A DNA stretch of 45,239 bases from Moraxellaceae bacterium (GTDB lineage: Bacteria > Pseudomonadota > Gammaproteobacteria > Pseudomonadales > Moraxellaceae): positions 1 through 45,239 of the forward strand of contig SECL01000032.1 of NCBI GenBank assembly GCA_004173455.1, given 5' to 3'. The notes under the pieces were generated by a model. The model had not been told where the DNA came from. It saw only the letters and a program-made list of their open reading frames with translations, and made no database searches. The position numbers and the translations under genes are program-made. This document shows positions 1-7,208 of this stretch, piece after piece (positions within the stretch are counted from its first letter, which is position 1; the number at the start of each line of letters is the position of its first letter).

Positions 1-120
1 TAAAATTCTTGCAGAGCGCTACCGCAATCGACGTAAACGCATGGGATTACGCTTTAATTTGATTGCTGCTATTTATAATATCGAGCTGGTCAAAAAATGA
101 TTTATGCAAGAGATCTAATA
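1..120 (+). mobile_element. right end of an IS5-family insertion sequence (cut by window edge)
   Basis: The window opens inside an insertion sequence. The distal part of a DDE transposase is readable, and the stop codon is followed within a few bases by TTATGCAAGAGATCT, the kind of sequence expected in the terminal inverted repeat of IS5-family elements that end just past the transposase gene. The left end is outside the window, so the inverted repeat and target duplication cannot be matched and the exact right boundary (about 110-120) is a guess. Confidence 0.55.
2..100 (+). CDS. IS5-family transposase, C-terminal 32 residues
   Basis: Partial reading frame with no start in the window, ending in TGA at 98-100. 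It contains the run ERYRNRRKRMGLRFNLIAA followed by IYN-E, the characteristic C-terminus of IS5-family (IS4/IS5 DDE superfamily) transposases, where an Arg-rich stretch precedes RFNLIAxIYN. Only this tail is visible, so whether the transposase is intact cannot be judged. It lies about 220 bp upstream of moeB in the same orientation. Confidence 0.75.
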   Translation, partial: KILAERYRNRRKRMGLRFNLIAAIYNIELVKK

Positions 121-153
121 TAGTATAAATATATCTTACTAGGTGCTATTAAA

Positions 154-267
154 GTGAATGAACACATCCTATTAGAAAAATTACGTAATCTTCTACAGAC
201 CATGCCTCCCTTAGAGGGGGCTGGAAGTTACACTAATGAACAGTTCTCATGGATCGGGATTCTTTAG
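154..267 (+). pseudogene. truncated orphan reading frame (37 codons)
   Basis: GTG-initiated frame reading VNEHILLEKLRNLLQTMPPL, then EGAGSYTNEQFSWIGIL and a stop. The amphipathic Leu-rich start and the 'NEQFSWIG' run look like the N-terminus of a longer protein whose remainder is gone, not like a complete small protein. It starts about 35 bp past the IS end, so it may be a gene cut short by rearrangement next to the element. I do not recognise a family. No clear Shine-Dalgarno sequence precedes the GTG. Confidence 0.3.
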
Positions 268-318
268 GCTTTATAAGTATTTTGTGAAAACCTACAATCA
301 ATTATTAATAAGTTTCTA

Positions 319-1095
319 ATGACCAAAACCCAACTCTCCGACCCCGAACTTCTGCGCTATAGCCGCCAAATCCTACTGCCTGAATGGGACATGGATGCAC
401 AGCTCAAACTGGCCAATAGTCGTGTCTTAATGATTGGTGCTGGTGGCCTAGGTAACCCTGCGGCGCAAATTCTGGTGCGTGCCGGGCTTGGCTTTTTGCG
501 ATTGGTTGATTTTGACAGCATTGAGGAAAGCAACTTACAACGGCAATTCTTGTTTCAGTCCAGCGATGTTGGCCTGCCCAAAGTTGAGGTTGCAGTACGC
601 GAACTGCAAAAAATTAATCCGTGGACAACGCTTGAAGCAGTAGATCTAAAAGTTAATTTAGCCAACCTGCCTGCATTGCTGGCTGATATTGATCTGGTAC
701 TGGACGGCTCGGATAATTTTGCCACACGCGACCTAATCAATCAGGCGTGTGTGCAAGCCAAAGTGCCGTTATTGTCAGCGGCGGCTATTGGGCTGGAAGG
801 GCAAATTGCCTTTTTTCAGCCAGCGCAGGGCTGCTATCGTTGCTTGTTTGGCAATGGGTTAGACGATGATACCCGTCAATGTGCTGAATCAGGCGTGCTG
901 GCGTCAACCACGGCAGTAATTGCCAGCTTGCAGGCGCATCATGCTTTATTGTTTTTAGGTTTAAATCAGACACCGCTGGCCAATCGCCTATTACTGTGGA
1001 ATGGCATCACTATGCAGCAGCGTGTACTGAAATTTGCCAAAGACAGCAATTGCGCAATTTGCAGTCATTTGGGCGATAAGGTCAGCCTCAAGTAG
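319..1095 (+). CDS. moeB: molybdopterin-synthase adenylyltransferase MoeB (HesA/MoeB/ThiF family)
   Basis: E1-like enzyme of 258 residues that adenylates the C-terminal glycine of a ubiquitin-like sulfur carrier (MoaD for molybdenum cofactor, possibly ThiS). Visible: nucleotide-binding GAGGLG at 40-45, the adenylation region with N72 and R75 (SNLQRQ), DGSDN at 129-133, and two CxxC zinc knuckles (C172/C175 and C245/C248). There is no rhodanese domain, so it is the short MoeB form. The ATG at 319 gives the family's usual N-terminus (LLRYSRQILLPEW). It stands alone behind the IS remnant. A molybdopterin enzyme and its accessory protein occur further along (22460-25515), so a MoCo role is plausible, but ThiF activity cannot be excluded. 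Confidence 0.85.
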   Translation: MTKTQLSDPELLRYSRQILLPEWDMDAQLKLANSRVLMIGAGGLGNPAAQILVRAGLGFLRLVDFDSIEESNLQRQFLFQSSDVGLPKVEVAVRELQKINPWTTLEAVDLKVNLANLPALLADIDLVLDGSDNFATRDLINQACVQAKVPLLSAAAIGLEGQIAFFQPAQGCYRCLFGNGLDDDTRQCAESGVLASTTAVIASLQAHHALLFLGLNQTPLANRLLLWNGITMQQRVLKFAKDSNCAICSHLGDKVSLK

Positions 1096-1212
1096 CAAAA
1101 ATGCGAGTAAGATAAATTACAGCAAGATAACAACCGATAATTTATACTCAAATTATTATTTCTCATGATGGCAAAAATCATTAGTGTTCTGCCTGAAATT
1201 GAAGGATTTTCC

Positions 1213-2526
1213 ATGATTAAAAAACCTACAGCTAAAAAACAGATACTCAATAGCTTGCGTTCAGTCGCCCGTCTTGGCGAAACAGCAGGGGTGGTACTGC
1301 GTGCTGGTATACGCCATGCAACCAATGCCGCACCAACGCCACAATTGCTGCGTGAAACTTTTGAGCAACTGGGGGCTACCTATATCAAGCTGGGACAGTT
1401 TATTGCCAGCTCGCCATCACTGTTTCCACGCGAATACGTTGAGGAGTTCCAGCGTTGTCTGGACCAAACGCCGTCTTTGCCATTTAGCTACATTGAACAA
1501 ACCCTAAAAGAAGAATTTGGCGATACACCGCTTGAGAGCATTTTCCAGCATATTGAACAGACACCATTGGCATCAGCGTCCATTGCACAGGTGCATGCCG
1601 CCACACTGGTCACTGGTGAAGATGTAGTGATCAAGGTGCAAAAACCCGGTGTACAAACTATTTTGCATACTGACCTCAATGTCGTCTATGGCGTGACTAA
1701 ACTGTTTGAAAAGGTAGTGCCCAAGGTCAAATTTGCTTCGCTGTCCGAAATTGTTGATGAAATCCGTAGCCGAATGGTCAAGGAAGTGGATTTTGTGGCA
1801 GAAGCGCAAAATATTGATGACTTCCAGCAATTTCTGGATGCCACCCAAAACACGCAAGCCATTGCGCCCAAGGTTTACCATCAGGCATCAACCCGTCGTG
1901 TGTTGACTATGCAGCGTTTATATGGCTTGCCGCTTACCGATCTGGAAGTAGTTAAACAATACGCCAAAGACCCGGCGCAGGTGCTGATTAGTGCCATGAA
2001 TACCTGGTTTGCCAGCCTGATGATGTGTAAAAGTTTCCATGCGGATTTGCATGCAGGCAATTTATTACTACTTAAAGATGGCCGGATTGGGTTTATTGAT
2101 TTTGGTATTGTCGGGCAGTTAAAGCCAGAAGTGTGGGGCGCAACCATTGGTTTTATGGATGCCTTGCAGCACACCAATTATCTGGAAATGGCCAAAAATA
2201 TGGTCAATATGGGCATGACCCACACCAAGGTTGATGTGGAGCGTCTGGCACAGGATATGGAAAAACTGTTTTCTGGCGTGTTGCTGGCTGATCCACAAAA
2301 AGTAATGTCTGGCGATGTGGCTGATCTAAATGCCATCATGCTAGATATGGTGGGTGTGGGTGAGCGGCATGGCATTCATTTCCCTCGTGATTTTGCCTTG
2401 CTGATGAAGCAAATGCTGTATTTTGACCGTTTTATGCGAGTGCTAACGCCGTATATGGATGTGTTTAGTGATTCGCGCCTGCAATTGCTACAGGAATCTG
2501 AGCCAACGTCCAAACTCATTCACTAA
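1213..2526 (+). CDS. ABC1/AarF/UbiB-family atypical kinase (first of two)
   Basis: 437-residue member of the ABC1 (AarF/UbiB) protein-kinase-like family, linked in bacteria to ubiquinone biosynthesis and membrane lipid homeostasis. Visible: the signature KxGQ at 59-62 in the N-terminal extension, an Ala-rich loop variant ASIAQVH near 122-128, the ATP-anchoring Lys in VVIKVQ (K141), the KEVDF segment at 190-194, the catalytic HADLHAGN at 276-283 and the metal-binding DFG at 296-298. There is no obvious C-terminal membrane helix pair as in E. coli UbiB, so it is more likely a paralogue than UbiB itself. The start is set at the ATG at 1213, preceded by GAAGGA with six bases spacing; the in-frame ATG at 1165 lacks this. 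A second family member lies at 8827-10200. Confidence 0.85.
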   Translation: MIKKPTAKKQILNSLRSVARLGETAGVVLRAGIRHATNAAPTPQLLRETFEQLGATYIKLGQFIASSPSLFPREYVEEFQRCLDQTPSLPFSYIEQTLKEEFGDTPLESIFQHIEQTPLASASIAQVHAATLVTGEDVVIKVQKPGVQTILHTDLNVVYGVTKLFEKVVPKVKFASLSEIVDEIRSRMVKEVDFVAEAQNIDDFQQFLDATQNTQAIAPKVYHQASTRRVLTMQRLYGLPLTDLEVVKQYAKDPAQVLISAMNTWFASLMMCKSFHADLHAGNLLLLKDGRIGFIDFGIVGQLKPEVWGATIGFMDALQHTNYLEMAKNMVNMGMTHTKVDVERLAQDMEKLFSGVLLADPQKVMSGDVADLNAIMLDMVGVGERHGIHFPRDFALLMKQMLYFDRFMRVLTPYMDVFSDSRLQLLQESEPTSKLIH

Positions 2527-2590
2527 TTGGCTATAGGCAAAGAGATATATAGCCTTGGTCTTGAATATCTCATAGTTTATATTAAAAAAT

Positions 2591-2637
2591 ACAGGCAAAT
2601 AAGTCGTTTCCCTTAACGATGATGTTGCCTGTTTTTA
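2591..2637 (+). terminator. intrinsic terminator after the ABC1 kinase gene
   Basis: Inverted repeat ACAGGCAA (2591-2598) / TTGCCTGT (2625-2632), with an inner 5-bp stem TCGTT/AACGA (2604-2608 with 2615-2619), followed by a T run. It sits between the ABC1 kinase stop and folB and probably separates their transcription. Confidence 0.65.
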
Positions 2638-2690
2638 TTGAAATTAAAGTAGAATAGCCATTGCTTACAGGTCACACCAAATGGGATTAC

Positions 2691-3065
2691 GTGGATAAAG
2701 TCATTATTGAAGGTTTGCAGGTCGATGCCGTCATTGGTGTTTTTGACTGGGAGCGCCAGATACGCCAGCCTGTGGTGATTGACTTGGAACTCGGTTGTGA
2801 TATTCGCCGTGCTGCACAAACTGATGACATTCAGGATGCCATTAATTATAAAGCGGTATGTGATGAAATCAGCCAGCTCATCATTGACACCCAAGCTCAA
2901 TTGATCGAACGGCTGGCTGAACTGATTGCCCAATACATTCTTGAGCATTATCTGGCGGTGCAACAGATTAAAGTAACGGTACGTAAGCCTACTGCCATTA
3001 CCAATACCACTGCCGTTGGCATTATCATTGAGCGCAATCGTGACGCTTTACGCACTCGCCATTAG
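2691..3065 (+). CDS. folB: dihydroneopterin aldolase FolB
   Basis: Cleaves 7,8-dihydroneopterin to 6-hydroxymethyl-7,8-dihydropterin and glycolaldehyde in folate synthesis. The product of 124 residues starts VDKVIIEGLQVDAVIGVFDW, matching the family N-terminus, with the conserved ERQ after it. The C-terminal VTVRKPTAI holds the conserved catalytic lysine and the closing strand ends in VGIIIER. GTG at 2691 is chosen because the family alignment begins there; an in-frame TTG at 2661 would add ten atypical residues. The last 26 bases overlap the folK-like gene, so the two are translationally coupled. Confidence 0.85.
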   Translation: MDKVIIEGLQVDAVIGVFDWERQIRQPVVIDLELGCDIRRAAQTDDIQDAINYKAVCDEISQLIIDTQAQLIERLAELIAQYILEHYLAVQQIKVTVRKPTAITNTTAVGIIIERNRDALRTRH

Positions 3066-3456
3066 CAGTAACCAAAACCGCGAACACTGGACACGCTATG
3101 CCATGCAGCAGCTTGAGCATTTGGGTGAGTGCCGGTTTTCAAGGATTTATCAGATCCCTTGTCGGCAAGGCAAAGGCGCTGACTACTACAACTTTGCTGC
3201 CCTCTTGGATACCAGCCTTGATTTTAATCAGCTCAATAATATTTTAAAACAGCTGGAACAGCAGGCTGGCCGTATTCGTCCATCCCATCATATTGCGCTG
3301 GACATGGATATTGTGGCTTATGGTGCTGCGTTAAATGCTTTACAGCCCGTGGCTTCACGCCTGCCGCTGCCTTTTGATGCAGTAAAACCTTTGTCAGAAT
3401 TATGGCCAAATTGCCCACCTGCCGAATCAACAATGTTTTACCAGATTGTTCAGTAA
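3040..3456 (+). CDS. folK: HPPK (FolK)-like protein, short and divergent
   Basis: Resembles 6-hydroxymethyl-7,8-dihydropterin pyrophosphokinase, the step after FolB. Visible: ALAISSNQNRE in place of the usual GSN N-terminus, YYNFAALLDTSL (the Y-N-A-x-x-x-x-T strand), the GRIRP turn, and ALDMDIVAYG, which keeps the two metal-binding aspartates of the LDLDI motif. Odd points: only 138 residues against about 160, the conserved GPR just before the aspartates reads SHHIA, and the C-terminal H-x-x-M-x-x-R-F-V-L-x-P-L block is shortened to LPLPFDAVKPLSELWP. GTG at 3040 starts inside folB. It could be a divergent active FolK or a paralogue beside a canonical folK elsewhere; the fold is clear, the activity is not. 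Confidence 0.65.
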   Translation: MTLYALAISSNQNREHWTRYAMQQLEHLGECRFSRIYQIPCRQGKGADYYNFAALLDTSLDFNQLNNILKQLEQQAGRIRPSHHIALDMDIVAYGAALNALQPVASRLPLPFDAVKPLSELWPNCPPAESTMFYQIVQ

Positions 3457-3540
3457 AAAATCATCTATTAACCAGACCATTATTGAGTTAAACAGATGGG
3501 TTGATACACTAAAAGTATCTTTTGATGTCACGATGCCCGA

Positions 3541-4293
3541 ATGTTTAAAATTGCACGCCCCAAACCTGCCTTTTATCCTGCCGCTGTACCTGAAAGTTCA
3601 CATGCTGTATTGCTATTGCATGGATTTACCGGCTCACCGCTGGATTTAAAAAAGTTGACCAATTTTTTAAAAAATCAGGGCTGTGCGTGTTATTCGCCAA
3701 TTTATAGCGGACATGGACTGGGTGCAGAAACATTGATGAAAACGGGCGTGAACATTTGGTGGCAAGATGCATTAAACGCTTTTGAATTTTTAAAAAGTCA
3801 TGGTTATCAAAGCATTAGTATTATAGGTCATTCGATGGGCAGTGTGTTTGCCTTACGTCTGGCACAACAATATCAGTTGGCCGGGGTAACAACGTTATGT
3901 TCACCCATAGAAAAAAGACCAGTTGATAATTTAAAACAACGCTTAATCAATTATGCCCGCGAATACAAAAAATTTGAGCAAAAATCAGCGGCACAAATTG
4001 AGCAAGAAGTAAGTGAGTTTGCAAGTTCAGATTTTTCAATCTTACAAGGTTTAAGTGATTTTACCGAAACCACCGGACAAAATCTGGCCAAGGTTGACTG
4101 CCCGGTGCAAATCTTACAAGGTGAGCTGGATGATTTGTGCTATCAGAATAGTGCAGCACTGATTTACCAGCAGGTGAGTTCAAGCAGCCGTGAAATAAAG
4201 ACCTATCCTAATTCAGGACATATGCTGATGCAGGAAGCCGACCATCATCAGGTATTTCGCGATATTGTGGAATTTTTAGCAGCCCATAAATAA
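3541..4293 (+). CDS. alpha/beta-hydrolase, carboxylesterase/monoacylglycerol lipase type
   Basis: 250-residue single-domain alpha/beta-hydrolase. Visible: oxyanion-hole strand VLLLHGFTGSPLDL at 24-37, nucleophile elbow GHSMG with Ser98, acid residue in ILQGELDDL (Asp197 or Asp198) and catalytic His227 in NSGHMLM. The GFTGSP oxyanion loop and small lid resemble Est30-type carboxylesterases, which hydrolyse short acyl esters. No signal peptide is seen, so it is probably cytoplasmic. The substrate cannot be deduced. It is convergent with the acyl-CoA dehydrogenase pair. Confidence 0.75.
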   Translation: MFKIARPKPAFYPAAVPESSHAVLLLHGFTGSPLDLKKLTNFLKNQGCACYSPIYSGHGLGAETLMKTGVNIWWQDALNAFEFLKSHGYQSISIIGHSMGSVFALRLAQQYQLAGVTTLCSPIEKRPVDNLKQRLINYAREYKKFEQKSAAQIEQEVSEFASSDFSILQGLSDFTETTGQNLAKVDCPVQILQGELDDLCYQNSAALIYQQVSSSSREIKTYPNSGHMLMQEADHHQVFRDIVEFLAAHK

Positions 4294-4332
4294 CATAATG
4301 CGGCAACTGAACGTACCGCATTATGTAAAAAA
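4294..4332. terminator. hairpin between convergent hydrolase and acyl-CoA dehydrogenase genes
   Basis: Perfect 10-bp inverted repeat CATAATGCGG (4294-4303) / CCGCATTATG (4316-4325), beginning immediately after the hydrolase stop codon and flanked by an A run at 4327-4333. The T tract is weak on both strands, so it may stop transcription only partly or protect the 3' ends. Confidence 0.5.
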
Positions 4333-4335
4333 AGC

Positions 4336-5541
4336 TTATTTTAATTCACTGGATGATTTACCCAGTTCACGACGGGCAATAATCAGTTGCTGGATTTGCT
4401 GAGTGCCTTCAAAAATATCCAAAATCTTCGAGTCACGCGCCCATTTTTCCAGCAATTCATCTTCGCCATAACCGACACTGGCCGCTAGCTCGACACATTT
4501 TAAGGTAATTTCACTACCAATCCGGCCAGCTTTGGCTTTGGCAATGGAGGCTTCCTTGGAGTTGGGCATTTTGTTATCGGCCATCCAGCAGGCCTTGAGC
4601 GTCAATAAGCGGGCCGCTTCCCATTCTGCTTCCAGTCGATAAATTGTCGCAGCGATGTTGCTGGTGTTTAGCACAGGCGTGGTGTAATTTGGATCAAGCT
4701 GCTCGGCAAAAATTTCCTTGATGCGCTCCAGTGAGGCTTTGGCACAACCGACGGCCATGGCAGCAACCAGTGGACGGGTGTTGTCAAAGGTTTCCATCAC
4801 CCCAGCAAAACCCTTGGCCACATCAATTTCTGCATTGCCCAGCAGGTTTGCAGCCGGTACGCGGCAGTCAATAAAGTTAATCGCTGCCGTATCGGAAGCC
4901 TTAATACCGAGCTTGTGTTCCAGCCGTTCTACCGACATGCCCGGTGTGCCTTTTTCTACCACAAAGGATTTGATCGCGGCACGCCCCAGTTTTTTATCGA
5001 GCGTGGCCCAGACCACCACGCAGTCAGCCCGTTCACCACTGGTCACATAAATTTTTTCACCATTAATAATATAGTCGTCGCCATCTTTCACAGCCGTAGT
5101 GCGAATGGCTGCCGAGTCTGAACCACAACCTGGTTCTGTAATGGCCATGGCAGCCCACTTGCCTTTAAAACATTCCAGTTGTTCATCATTGGCAACTGCT
5201 GCAATGGCCGAGTTACCCAAACCTTGCCGTGGCATGCTCAGCAACAAACCAGTGTCGCCGTAACACATTTCAATAATGCCCAGTGCGGTAGACATATTGG
5301 AGCCATTACGAATGCCTTGCTGTTCGGTTTCACCGCGTTTGCCTGCTGTAGCGGCACCGGTTTCCGAGCCGCCACTGTCATTCATGCCATCGAGCAGGGA
5401 AGCCAGCATATCCAGCTCTTTAGGATAGGCGTGCTCAGCTTTGTCATACTTGCGCGAGATCGGCCGCAGTACGTTCAGCGCCACTTCATGCGCCTGATCC
5501 ACCATCATCTTGAATTTTTTGGGATTTTGTAAGTTCATCAT
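4336..5541 (-). CDS. acyl-CoA dehydrogenase (catalytic-type subunit)
   Basis: 401-residue flavoprotein of the acyl-CoA dehydrogenase family (alpha,beta-oxidation of an acyl-CoA, FADH2 to ETF). Visible: signature 1 AMAITEPGCGSD, the ING-EK-YVTSG segment, and near the C-terminus ILDIFEGTQQIQQLIIAR, whose Glu (about 378) is the catalytic base position of short/medium-chain enzymes. Between residues 50 and 75 there is a Gly/Ser/Thr-rich insertion. Two Met codons open the frame; AGGAC lies four bases before the first (5541) and seven before the second (5538), so the second may be used. It is the downstream partner of 5553-6854, with 11 bp between them. Chain-length specificity is unknown. Confidence 0.85.
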   Translation of the reverse strand: MMNLQNPKKFKMMVDQAHEVALNVLRPISRKYDKAEHAYPKELDMLASLLDGMNDSGGSETGAATAGKRGETEQQGIRNGSNMSTALGIIEMCYGDTGLLLSMPRQGLGNSAIAAVANDEQLECFKGKWAAMAITEPGCGSDSAAIRTTAVKDGDDYIINGEKIYVTSGERADCVVVWATLDKKLGRAAIKSFVVEKGTPGMSVERLEHKLGIKASDTAAINFIDCRVPAANLLGNAEIDVAKGFAGVMETFDNTRPLVAAMAVGCAKASLERIKEIFAEQLDPNYTTPVLNTSNIAATIYRLEAEWEAARLLTLKACWMADNKMPNSKEASIAKAKAGRIGSEITLKCVELAASVGYGEDELLEKWARDSKILDIFEGTQQIQQLIIARRELGKSSSELK

Positions 5542-5552
5542 TTTGTCCTTAT

Positions 5553-6854
5553 TTAAGCGTGCAAGCCAGAATGCATAATGGCGGTGGCTCGCAAATCACG
5601 ATACCAGCGTTCCACCGGATGCTCTTTGGTAAAACCATGACCACCAATGATCTGGACACCATCATTGCCAATTTTCATGGATTTTTCTTTGCACAGCAGA
5701 CGTGCCAGATAGGCTTCACGGTGAAAGGGTTTGCCAGCTTCGGCAAGGCTGGCTGCATTCCACACCAGCATACGCATGGCATCAATTTCAATGGCCATGT
5801 CTGCAATCATAAATGCCACACTTTGGCGGTGAGAAATCGGCTCACCAAAAGCAACGCGCTCATTGGCATAGGTAATGCAGTATTCTTTAACTGCTTCACA
5901 GGTGCCGACTGCCAGCGCACACCAGCTTAAAGCACCCAGATCCAGAAATGCTTGATAGTCAAAATCATCATCGGTGAGTAGGGCGGCAGGGGTATTGCCA
6001 AATTGCAGGGTTACTGTTTGGCAGGCTTTAAGACCCATAGCCGGATTCTGGCGGATGCCAATGGTATCGTGCTTTTCTACTACAAAAATATTGGGCTTGC
6101 TGTTGAGCATAGCCGCCACTAAAAACACATCAGCCTGTTCTCCCAGCACGACCAGCGTTTTTTCACCGGTAATCAAATAACCCTGATCAGTCTGGCGTGC
6201 TTGGGTCTTAAGCACGTTGGGGTTAAAGGCAGGCGTTGCTTCTAAAATGGCAAAAGTAGCCAGTAGCGGCGTTTCTTCAGCAAAGGCAGGCAGGTATTTT
6301 TCCTGCATTTCTGTTGTGCCCCAACGTGTGATCGCATTGGCAGCACTTAGTGGGGTTAGGATACTGGCAGCCAGACTAAAATCACCATGACCCAAATCTT
6401 CAGCAATTAATACATTGCTCACCACCGACTGCTCATTGGCAACGCCCCCATAACTTTCGGGCAGGGCATAAAACAGTAAGCCCAGTTCTTGTGTCTGTGC
6501 GGCTATTTCAGCCGGAAAACTTGCTTGATCATCGGCACTGTGCGCAATAGGACGAATTACCTCACTGGCAAAACGCTGCACCGTATCACGCATCATTTGC
6601 TGTTCATCGGTGAGGCTGAGGTCAAACAAATTTTTGGAGGTTGCTGGCAGACGCTGTTGGCCAGTACCAGACGCTGGCTTAAACTGACGTGCGGTACTTT
6701 CTAGTAATTTAAAACCGGATTTACTGCCGTGATACAGGGTTTTTTCCAGCAGCTTGCGCATTTTTAAATGGTCAATAAGGTCGCTAGCAGCAAATCGGGT
6801 GAGTAGGTTCAGACCAAAGCCTTGTGCCTTGTTCATAGTGTTATTGGTAGTCAT
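5553..6854 (-). CDS. acyl-CoA dehydrogenase-like protein lacking the usual catalytic glutamate
   Basis: 433-residue acyl-CoA dehydrogenase homologue. The C-terminal domain is recognisable by QIIGGHGFTKEHPVERWYRD, but the protein ends LRATAIMHSGLHA, so the usual I-x-EGT with its catalytic Glu is replaced by IMHSG. The first signature (A-x-TEPxxGSD) is also degraded to AILEATPAFNPN. It has an N-terminal extension of about 90 residues before the family start (LTDEQQMMRDTVQRFASE). Adjacent to a catalytic-looking paralogue and first in the operon, it could form the non-catalytic half of a heteromeric enzyme. AAGGA lies 11 bases before the ATG, a long spacing. Confidence 0.8.
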   Translation of the reverse strand: MTTNNTMNKAQGFGLNLLTRFAASDLIDHLKMRKLLEKTLYHGSKSGFKLLESTARQFKPASGTGQQRLPATSKNLFDLSLTDEQQMMRDTVQRFASEVIRPIAHSADDQASFPAEIAAQTQELGLLFYALPESYGGVANEQSVVSNVLIAEDLGHGDFSLAASILTPLSAANAITRWGTTEMQEKYLPAFAEETPLLATFAILEATPAFNPNVLKTQARQTDQGYLITGEKTLVVLGEQADVFLVAAMLNSKPNIFVVEKHDTIGIRQNPAMGLKACQTVTLQFGNTPAALLTDDDFDYQAFLDLGALSWCALAVGTCEAVKEYCITYANERVAFGEPISHRQSVAFMIADMAIEIDAMRMLVWNAASLAEAGKPFHREAYLARLLCKEKSMKIGNDGVQIIGGHGFTKEHPVERWYRDLRATAIMHSGLHA

Positions 6855-6991
6855 GCGGCAGATATTCCTTCGTACCTGTAGGATGGTTAAAATCCTGACA
6901 CAAAAAATCCCAAACCCCCATTGCTGAACTGACTGGTATCAATATTTAATCACTGTCTTTTTAAGCAATTTATCTATTGAATATATTCTTG

Positions 6992-7015
6992 AAAAATAAA
7001 AATAAAAATAAAAAT
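6992..7015 (+). repeat. hexanucleotide repeat (AAAAAT)x4
   Basis: Four exact tandem copies of AAAAAT in the 354-bp gap between the divergent acyl-CoA dehydrogenase and monooxygenase genes. Length change by slippage would alter promoter spacing. The rest of the gap is AT-rich and holds the promoter described next and a GTGACGT direct repeat (7049-7055 and 7060-7066). Confidence 0.8.
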
Positions 7016-7145
7016 TTATGTGTTTTTATTGACTGGAAATTGACTTAAGTGACGTAAATGTGACGTGGAGAATTTATAAATGACTGGTGTGTTGACAGTA
7101 TTATCAGAAAAGCGAACACTGGCTACTTGTGTATTTAAACTGTTT

Positions 7146-7174
7146 TTGACAATATGAATTGTCATTTATAAAAT
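7146..7174 (+). promoter_or_regulatory. sigma70-type promoter with overlapping palindrome
   Basis: TTGACA at 7146-7151, a 17-base spacer, and TAAAAT at 7169-7174, 35 bp before the monooxygenase start. A perfect inverted repeat TGACAAT-N4-ATTGTCA (7147-7164) covers the -35 box and half the spacer, a typical repressor position. Upstream, GTGACGT occurs twice with an 11-bp period. No regulator gene is adjacent. Confidence 0.65.
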
Positions 7175-7208
7175 TTACCCCGCGATTGAAAGCAAAAAGG
7201 ATGTTTAC

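Noticed and set aside
1165-1212. Upstream in-frame start for the first ABC1 kinase
   Set aside because: It lacks a ribosome binding site, whereas the ATG at 1213 has GAAGGA at good spacing.
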